In this document: piece by piece, positions 55,651 through 64,000 of the stretch
Layout: the number at the start of each line of letters is the position of its first letter
How positions within the stretch are numbered: position 1 is the stretch's first letter
Notes under the pieces: model-generated
What the model saw: only the letters and a program-made list of their open reading frames with translations
Told to the model about the DNA's origin: nothing
The model's database searches: none
Program-made: the position numbers and the translations under genes
Assembly: GCA_965263225.1 (NCBI GenBank)
Contig: CBDHHG010000001.1
Coordinates: 372,001 to 436,000 of the forward strand
Source of the DNA: DT-111 sp965263225
GTDB taxonomy: Bacteria; Bacteroidota; Bacteroidia; Chitinophagales; Saprospiraceae
DNA length: 64,000 bases
Reading direction: 5' to 3'

Positions 55651-58458
55651 CTAATGCGCCTCCAACCAATTTTGCCCCAGTCCTATACCTACAACAATAG
55701 GCACTTGTAAATCTTTGAGTGCATTCTTCATTTTTTCTTCGATGATGGGTTTCAACTCCTCGATTTCATCTTTATGGGCATCAAAGACCAATTCATCATG
55801 CACCTGTAGGATCATCTTTGTTTTATAATTGCCGTCCTTCAACACTTTGTGGATATCGATCATAGCGAGTTTAATCAAATCCGCTGCCGTACCTTGAATG
55901 GGAGTGTTGATAGAGACTCTTTCTGCATTACTGCGCTCCAAAGAACTCTTGGAGTTAATATCGCGCATGTAGCGTTTACGCCCTTTTAGTGTTGTCACAT
56001 ATCCATTTTTACGCGCAAACTCTACGGTCTCATCCATGTAGCGCTTCAGTCCTTGATACTTTTGGAAATAGTTATCAATTAGCTCTTTCGCCTCCTTTCT
56101 CTTTATTTCCAACTGTTGGGACAAATTGGTTGCACCGGCGCCATAGACAATACTAAAATTGACCGTCTTAGCCCTGTACCGTTGCTCCCGAGTTACCTCC
56201 TCGTAGTCTACATCAAATACTCTAGCTGCCGTAGCCCGGTGGATGTCCTGCCCCGCCTTAAAGGCTTCTAACATGGCTTTGTCTTTACTGATTTCAGCTA
56301 TTATCCTGAGTTCGATTTGAGAGTAATCCGCTGCCATCAGAACGTAATTTTCATCTCTGGGGATAAAGGCTTCTCGCACCTTCGCTCCTTGGGGTGTACG
56401 GATGGGTATATTCTGTAGATTAGGATTTTGAGAACTTAATCGACCAGTCGCTGCTAGCGCCTGATTAAAAGAGCTGTGTATTCGGCCAGTCCTGGGATTG
56501 ACCATCCTGGGGAGTGCATCAACATAGGTCGACTTGAGTTTGGATAGTCCGCGATGCTTAAGAATCTTCTCCACAATCGGATGTTCTTTGGCTAATTCTG
56601 TCAGCTTCTCTTCGTTCGTTGAATACTGTCCAGTTTTAGTTTTGCGCCAGCGGTATGGGATTTCCAGTTTTTCAAATAACACTTGCCCTACCTGCTTGGG
56701 GGATGCCATATTGAATTGCACACCTGCTGTTTCATAGACCTCCTTTTCCAAACTACTGATCTCTGTAGCTAATTCTTTAGAGTAGGCTTCCAGAAAGCCA
56801 GAATTGATCTTAACCCCTTCATACTCCAAATCCACTAACACTTTAATCAGCGGTGCCTCCATTTCTTCGTACAACCCCTGCAAGCCTTCTTTTTCCAAAT
56901 GAGGTTCTAGGAATTCCTTCAATTGCCAGGTAATATCCGCATCTTCCGAGGCATACTCTGTCACCTTTTCTACGGGCACATCTCGCATGGTCAATTGATT
57001 CTTACCCTTCTTCCCAATCAGCGTAGTAATAGAGACGGGCTTATACTGTAGGTAGGTTTCAGCCAGGTAATCCATATTATGGCGAAGCCCTGGTTCGATC
57101 AAATAGTGCACTACCATGGTGTCAAAATAGTGCCCTTTTAGTTCGACTCCGTACCACTTTAGAATGGTAGCATCATATTTTATGTTTTGTCCTACCTTGA
57201 TGATGTTTTCATCCTCAAAAACACCCTTGAATTCCGCCATCAATGCCACAGCCTCATCCCAATCCGCTGAGAAAGGAACGTAATAGGCTTCTCCACTCTT
57301 GTAAGCGAAGGACATCCCTACAATTTCCGCTTCATTGGCATCAATGCCCGTCGTTTCTGTATCGAAGCAAAAGCTCTTTTGAGCGGCCAAGGCTTGGATC
57401 AGTTCGGCACGGCTCTCTGCGCTATCCACTAATTGGTAAGTGTGAGCTGTATTCTCAATGTTCTTTTCTGCAATGGCATGTTTGGGTAAGGAAGAAGAGA
57501 CCGCAACTGGGGCTGCTGCTGGTACATCTCCAAATAAAGAGCCTTGTGTTCCAGCGCTCGGGGTAGCTTGGCCACCGGCAGCACTCTCACCCAAGATCTG
57601 TTTTGCCAAAGTGCGGAATTCTAACTCTTTGAACACTTCTGAGAGCGCATCCCGATCAAATGGCTCTAATTCAAAAGCTTTGGCATCAAATTGAATCGGC
57701 ACTTCTGTATTTATCTTTGCCAAGGTTTTGGATAACAATCCTTGCTCCGCGAATTCAATAACTCGCTCTTTCTGTTTGCCTTTAAGCTGGTCAGTATTCT
57801 CGATCAAGCCTTCCACTGAACCGTAGGTCGCCAATAATTTGGCGGCCGTTTTGGGGCCAATACCCGGAATGCCTGGAATATTATCCACACTATCGCCCAT
57901 TAAACCCAACATATCTACTACCTGGTCCACTTTTTCGATGTTCCAGCTCTCCAGCACCTCCTTCTCCCCCAGAATGTCCACTCCATTGCCTTGGCGGGAA
58001 GGTTTGTACATAAAGATGTGCTCCGAAACCAACTGAGCGTAATCTTTGTCAGGGGTCACCATATAGACTGTGTAACCTTCCTTTTCTGCTTGTTTGGCCA
58101 GAGTACCGATCGCATCATCTGCTTCATAACCAGGAAGACTTACAATCGGGATCCTAAAGCCTTTAACAATTCGTTCAATGTATGGGAAAGCTATTCGAAT
58201 ATCATCAGGTTGTTCTTCTCTGTTGGCCTTATAAGGCTCATATATTTCATGCCTGAAAGTAGGGCCAGAAGGATCAAACGCAACTGCTAGGTGAGTGGGT
58301 TTCTCATTTTTCATCAAATCCCATAAAGTACGGGTAAAGCCAGTCATGGCCGAGGTGTTAACACCTTTGGAGTTGATGAGGGGGCGAGTGATGAAAGCAA
58401 AGTGTGCGCGATAGACTAGAGCATGGCCGTCCAGTAGGAACAATTTCTTCTCAGACAT
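55651..58458 (-). CDS. polA: DNA polymerase I
   Basis: 935 residues with three domains. The 5'-nuclease (about 1-290) has FLLDGHALVYRAHFA and MVTPDKDYAQLV. The 3'-5' exonuclease (about 335-520) keeps FDTETTG, GQNIKYDATIL and YASEDAD, so proofreading should work. The polymerase (about 540-935) has ADYSQIELRI (motif A), RYRAKTVNFSIVYG (B) and QVHDELVFD (C). It fills gaps in repair and removes RNA primers. A perfect palindrome lies 47 bases upstream of the start. Confidence 0.97.
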   Translation of the reverse strand: MSEKKLFLLDGHALVYRAHFAFITRPLINSKGVNTSAMTGFTRTLWDLMKNEKPTHLAVAFDPSGPTFRHEIYEPYKANREEQPDDIRIAFPYIERIVKGFRIPIVSLPGYEADDAIGTLAKQAEKEGYTVYMVTPDKDYAQLVSEHIFMYKPSRQGNGVDILGEKEVLESWNIEKVDQVVDMLGLMGDSVDNIPGIPGIGPKTAAKLLATYGSVEGLIENTDQLKGKQKERVIEFAEQGLLSKTLAKINTEVPIQFDAKAFELEPFDRDALSEVFKELEFRTLAKQILGESAAGGQATPSAGTQGSLFGDVPAAAPVAVSSSLPKHAIAEKNIENTAHTYQLVDSAESRAELIQALAAQKSFCFDTETTGIDANEAEIVGMSFAYKSGEAYYVPFSADWDEAVALMAEFKGVFEDENIIKVGQNIKYDATILKWYGVELKGHYFDTMVVHYLIEPGLRHNMDYLAETYLQYKPVSITTLIGKKGKNQLTMRDVPVEKVTEYASEDADITWQLKEFLEPHLEKEGLQGLYEEMEAPLIKVLVDLEYEGVKINSGFLEAYSKELATEISSLEKEVYETAGVQFNMASPKQVGQVLFEKLEIPYRWRKTKTGQYSTNEEKLTELAKEHPIVEKILKHRGLSKLKSTYVDALPRMVNPRTGRIHSSFNQALAATGRLSSQNPNLQNIPIRTPQGAKVREAFIPRDENYVLMAADYSQIELRIIAEISKDKAMLEAFKAGQDIHRATAARVFDVDYEEVTREQRYRAKTVNFSIVYGAGATNLSQQLEIKRKEAKELIDNYFQKYQGLKRYMDETVEFARKNGYVTTLKGRKRYMRDINSKSSLERSNAERVSINTPIQGTAADLIKLAMIDIHKVLKDGNYKTKMILQVHDELVFDAHKDEIEELKPIIEEKMKNALKDLQVPIVVGIGLGQNWLEAH

Positions 58459-58504
58459 AGGGTGGATTTAATTTCCGGAAAGATAGGGAGAAATGGTTAT
58501 TTAG

Positions 58505-58520
58505 TGGTGTAATTACACCA
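58505..58520. promoter_or_regulatory. 16-base perfect palindrome upstream of polA
   Basis: TGGTGTAATTACACCA is its own reverse complement and lies 47 bases upstream of the polA start. A dimeric regulator site is the simplest reading. The half TGGTGTAATT also occurs upstream of the small gene at 12002-12241. Confidence 0.4.
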
Positions 58521-58629
58521 GCTTTCGCTCCGGATATTCACCAAAGTCAACACTTTACTTGCAAATTTTCAAATGCAAAGGAAAACAGCCTTAAAGTTCT
58601 AGGAAAACTAGGATTTTTCTCTGGTGAAC

Positions 58630-59460
58630 TTAGTCTTCAACTATCTCAAAAGTCTCCGTATTTAGGCGGCTTAAGGGCACTATCACCTTAGAATCCTGCG
58701 TCTTCACGACGATAGAGGCATTATCAATGGCAATTACCTTACCCTCCATACCGTTAATCCTCAAGGTAGCCCCAATTTTGACTCTTCCCTTACTATAAAA
58801 AGAGGCGAGGTAATTGGACATTACTGGCCTTGATGCCATACCGTAACCGATGGAGAAAGCCAAGACAATACCCGCTAAGATCACCGATAAATTGGTCTCC
58901 ATGAAACCTGTATCAATCCCTAGTTGGGCAAGGGTTACAATCAAGATATTGAGAAAGATGAAATAGAAAACTACATTCGCTATTAGACTAGCAGCGGGGA
59001 TGGCCAGGGAATCACAGGCCGTCTTCACCAATTTCTTCAGGAAGTCTGCCGCAATAATACCAATGACAAAAACGATGATTGCTGCTAAGGCGTTAGGCAA
59101 GAAGTTATTGAGTAGATTGCTCATCAAATCGGAAACTACCGCCATTCCAAGAGCATCAGTAGCCGCGATGAAAAAGATGAACATCAACACATAATAAACC
59201 AGTTTGGAGAGGAAAATACTGGGTTTGATATCGATATCGGACTTGGCAACCATTTCGATATCATTAAGCTTCTCTGCCAGTCGATCGATGCGAATCGCTT
59301 TTAAAACTTTTCGTAGTACCCTGGTTATAATTCTAGCAACTATCCAGCCAATAAAGAGGATTAGGATCGCCCCTAGAAGATTATCCATAAAACCTATCAG
59401 GTCTTGGAGAAGTTGTTGCAAGGTATTGAAAGAATCTCGAGGAATCTGCAAGAGAAGCAT
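58630..59460 (-). CDS. Small-conductance mechanosensitive channel (MscS family)
   Basis: 276 residues. An N-terminal amphipathic part is followed by repeated conserved TM-helix units (AILILFIGWIVARIITRVLRK and NALAAIIVFVIGIIAADFLKK), then the pore helix region and a short beta domain (GATLRINGMEGKVIAIDNASIVVKTQDSKVIVPLSRL). MscS-like channels open under membrane tension to release solutes. It may be co-transcribed with the small protein gene 24 bases upstream and the sigma factor before it. Confidence 0.88.
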   Translation of the reverse strand: MLLLQIPRDSFNTLQQLLQDLIGFMDNLLGAILILFIGWIVARIITRVLRKVLKAIRIDRLAEKLNDIEMVAKSDIDIKPSIFLSKLVYYVLMFIFFIAATDALGMAVVSDLMSNLLNNFLPNALAAIIVFVIGIIAADFLKKLVKTACDSLAIPAASLIANVVFYFIFLNILIVTLAQLGIDTGFMETNLSVILAGIVLAFSIGYGMASRPVMSNYLASFYSKGRVKIGATLRINGMEGKVIAIDNASIVVKTQDSKVIVPLSRLNTETFEIVED

Positions 59461-59484
59461 TGGTCGTTCTTTTTTAAGTGGGAG

Positions 59485-59775
59485 TTAGGTTCTAGGTATA
59501 ATTTCGTCAGGACTATCCGGTCCTTTACGGCCGGGAAAATCAGGAGTTCCCCCCGAGGAAGGCGGCTCAAAATGAGGCGGTAGAGGTTTGGGCTCTTCTG
59601 CTCCAGAAGCCATGACCAGAACATCCACCATTTGAGGCAGATAGACTTCAACTATTTGTCCGAAGAATCGGAAAAACCCAAAAGTGTTTTCCAAGTTATT
59701 GCGGATCTCATCATGATAATCCTGGTTTTGGTAGTCTTCCTCCCCTTCATTGAGCAACTGTTGAAAATTATTCAT
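59485..59775 (-). CDS. Small acidic/proline-rich protein next to ECF sigma gene
   Basis: 96 residues, no signal peptide. The N-terminal half is helical and acidic (LLNEGEEDYQNQDYHDEIRNN), followed by a hydrophobic segment (FGQIVEVYLPQMVDVLVMASG) that could be membrane-associated and a Pro-rich tail (LPPHFEPPSSGGTPDFPGRK). It lies 11 bases after the sigma factor gene, the normal place for an anti-sigma factor or modulator, but no known anti-sigma domain is visible. Confidence 0.65.
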   Translation of the reverse strand: MNNFQQLLNEGEEDYQNQDYHDEIRNNLENTFGFFRFFGQIVEVYLPQMVDVLVMASGAEEPKPLPPHFEPPSSGGTPDFPGRKGPDSPDEIIPRT

Positions 59776-59786
59776 ACAAAATCGGC

Positions 59787-60359
59787 TTAAAAGTATTCCA
59801 CAAATAATTCGCTTTTAAGTCTCTGTGCCTTCTCCTTGGCCCGCTTGATCTGCATCTTTACCGCGCTTTCAGTCTTCCCTAACACTTCAGCTATTTCCTT
59901 AATTGAAAGTTCTGATTGATACTTCATCAAAAGAATAGCGCGGTCACCATCTGACATCTGCCCCAATACCTCTTTCAGTTGCCTTACATTCATATCATAT
60001 AAAGCCTGATCGGGGACTTCATCCGCCAGATCTGGTGCTTTCTCCATTTCATCGGAGAATAGATCTTGCTTCTTCTTGCGGCGCAAGAAGTCAATGCAGT
60101 AATTATAGGTAATGGAATACACCCAGGTAGAAAACTTGGATTTTTGCCCAAACTTGGAAAGGTTGAGAAAAATCTTGGTAAATATCTCCTGCGTAGCATC
60201 CTTGGCCAGGCTTTCGTCTTTCAATAGAGAGATACATTTGCTATAGATCTTGCTTGCATAGCGATCGTACAACAAATTGAAACAACCCGTGGCCTGACTT
60301 CTAAGGTAACCATGAATTACCTCATCGTCTTTCATTCCCTTATTACACGTATTTTCCAA
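59787..60359 (-). CDS. RNA polymerase ECF-type sigma factor
   Basis: 190 residues; region 2 (about 15-90, with DATQEIFTKIFLNLSKF and FSTWVYSITYNYCIDFLRR) and region 4 (about 130-182, with ELSIKEIAEVLGKTESAVKMQIKRAKEK). The start at 60359 or the ATG at 60335 are both possible. It heads a minus-strand run with the small acidic protein and MscS-like channel, so it may control envelope stress genes including these. Confidence 0.93.
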   Translation of the reverse strand: MENTCNKGMKDDEVIHGYLRSQATGCFNLLYDRYASKIYSKCISLLKDESLAKDATQEIFTKIFLNLSKFGQKSKFSTWVYSITYNYCIDFLRRKKKQDLFSDEMEKAPDLADEVPDQALYDMNVRQLKEVLGQMSDGDRAILLMKYQSELSIKEIAEVLGKTESAVKMQIKRAKEKAQRLKSELFVEYF

Positions 60360-60599
60360 AATTCAGAATTATTGGTGGTACACTTTGGGTCCCTTGCGCC
60401 AATGGAAAATGATCGTGTATCTCCTTATGACGCAATTTTTTCGAAAAGATACATATATCTAATAAAAAAGTTGAGTAGCACGGCGTTTCCTTCGGCAACT
60501 CGAACGGAGTGTCTGGGTAAGCCCCATCTATTTAAGTAAAGGGAAAGGATTGATTTCTAGATAGTTGTAAAACACTTGAGTCATATCTAAAAACAGGAC
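60360..60599. other. Spacer between sigma gene and 5S rRNA
   Basis: AT-rich; contains no gene. It must hold the sigma-gene promoter on the minus strand; no TAnnTTTG box was found. Confidence 0.4.
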
Positions 60600-60629
60600 A
60601 GCCCAATTGCTGATGACAACAATTGGGCT
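60585..60629 (-). terminator. rRNA operon terminator
   Basis: On the minus strand the 10-base stem AGCCCAATTG/CAATTGGGCT (60620-60629 with 60600-60609) with a 10-base loop is followed by GTCCTGTTTTT. It lies 11 bases after the 5S gene. Confidence 0.8.
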
Positions 60630-60640
60630 GTAAAAAAAAA

Positions 60641-60747
60641 TTGGCGGCGACCTACTCTCCCACCAGTGGCAGTACCATCGGCGCTAAGGGGCTTAACTTC
60701 TCTGTGCGGAATGGGAAGAGGTGATCCCCCTTGCTATAGCCACCAAT
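60641..60747 (-). rRNA. rrf: 5S ribosomal RNA
   Basis: About 107 bases. The minus strand has the conserved CCCATTCCGCACAGAGAAGT loop, GATGGTACTGC, and GGGAGAGTAGGTCGCCGCC at the 3' end, and the ends pair TTGGTGGC with GCCGCCAA. Ends are accurate to a few bases. Last gene of the rRNA operon. Confidence 0.93.
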
Positions 60748-60929
60748 ATATCTTTGAGTCGTATAATGTTGTATGGATTATGAATAATTGTTTGAGTAGT
60801 AATTAGTCATTTCCCACTATACACTCCTAATTTCTTGTAATTGACAGGAAAGGGAGGAAATAAATCGGTTAAGTTCGTTTAAAGCGCTTAGTCGGCAAAA
60901 ATAGATTCTTCTTCTCTTGAAAAATAAAA

Positions 60930-63763
<2,834 letters not shown>

Positions 63764-63916
63764 TGCCTATTAAGGCGTATCTTTAAACGCTCTTAACACT
63801 CGATTATATTTATTCCTCCCTCCTTGTCAATGAACTTTTCTAAGTGGTATGTCGATTACTTATCAAATTCTACTTGGCTCTGTAGATCCAACATTGGTAA
63901 TCACCAACTTATAGTC

Positions 63917-63962
63917 GACTAAGCTGGAATCGAACCAGTTTATGCCCCCTAATGGGCCTTAG
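63917..63962 (-). other. tRNA-like fold lacking an anticodon arm
   Basis: On the minus strand a 6-base outer stem ACTAAG/CTTAGT encloses a hairpin GCCC-ATTAG-GGGGC and a T-arm-like hairpin CTGG-TTCGATT-CCAG. TTCGATT in the T-loop is typical of tRNA. There is no anticodon arm and no CCA. It sits in the 16S-23S spacer about 150 bases before 23S, where tRNA genes normally lie, so it may be a tRNA remnant. Confidence 0.5.
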
Positions 63963-64000
63963 TGATATACTTTCAAAAAAAATACAGTAACCTTTTACTG

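Overview
The window comes from a Bacteroidota chromosome, most likely of the Saprospiria/Lewinella kind. The gliding genes ssb-gldE-gldD sit in their usual order. There are three proteins with type IX secretion (T9SS) sorting domains, one with a PorP/SprF partner. Several promoters fit the Bacteroidetes -7 box TAnnTTTG, and spacers are AT-rich. RecA, PolA, SSB, MutY and the rRNAs are all of bacterial core type.

Layout. 1-7046: the end of an ABC-F ATPase, an ECF sigma factor with an intrinsic terminator, mutY, then ssb-gldE-gldD and a MerR-like remnant. 7083-16781: a GNAT enzyme, an AraC regulator, an S41 protease preceded by a palindromic MITE-like repeat, recA, small genes (DUF2147, an alkyltransferase-like protein, a TrpF-like barrel) and a MacB/FtsX permease. 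17451-19724: a surface protein with a type B sorting domain. 20544-26802: an accessory island with two paralogous ~490-residue helical proteins. Each runs head-on into a small gene whose product ends in the same acidic EEDI tail; one of these is a 39-residue peptide with a double-glycine leader. An IS5/IS1182-type element lies between the two modules.

27326-33570: a sterol-desaturase-like hydroxylase with a GNAT, a TolB-like/TPR regulator, and a LytS/LytTR two-component pair with a second copy of the MITE between its genes. 34593-39657: an acetolactate-decarboxylase-like lipoprotein, then an RNA repair group: RNA ligase, HD-Pnk end-healing enzyme and an RlaP-type nucleotidyltransferase. 39688-54076: PorP/SprF, a cohesin-bearing type B T9SS protein, and a giant ~3760-residue T9SS protein with dockerin-like, Kazal-like, PPC, 29 SprB-type, PKD and cohesin-like modules. 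54669-60359: LpxD-like, polA, an MscS-type channel, a small acidic protein and an ECF sigma factor. 60641-63763: 5S and 23S rRNA on the minus strand, with a tRNA-like fold upstream of 23S.

The genes most likely to act together are ssb-gldE-gldD (gliding/T9SS), SprF with its type B adhesin and perhaps the dockerin-bearing giant (cell surface), and the ligase/HD-Pnk/RlaP set (RNA repair). The island at 20.5-26.8 kb, with its repeated protein/peptide modules, is the best candidate for an undescribed system.
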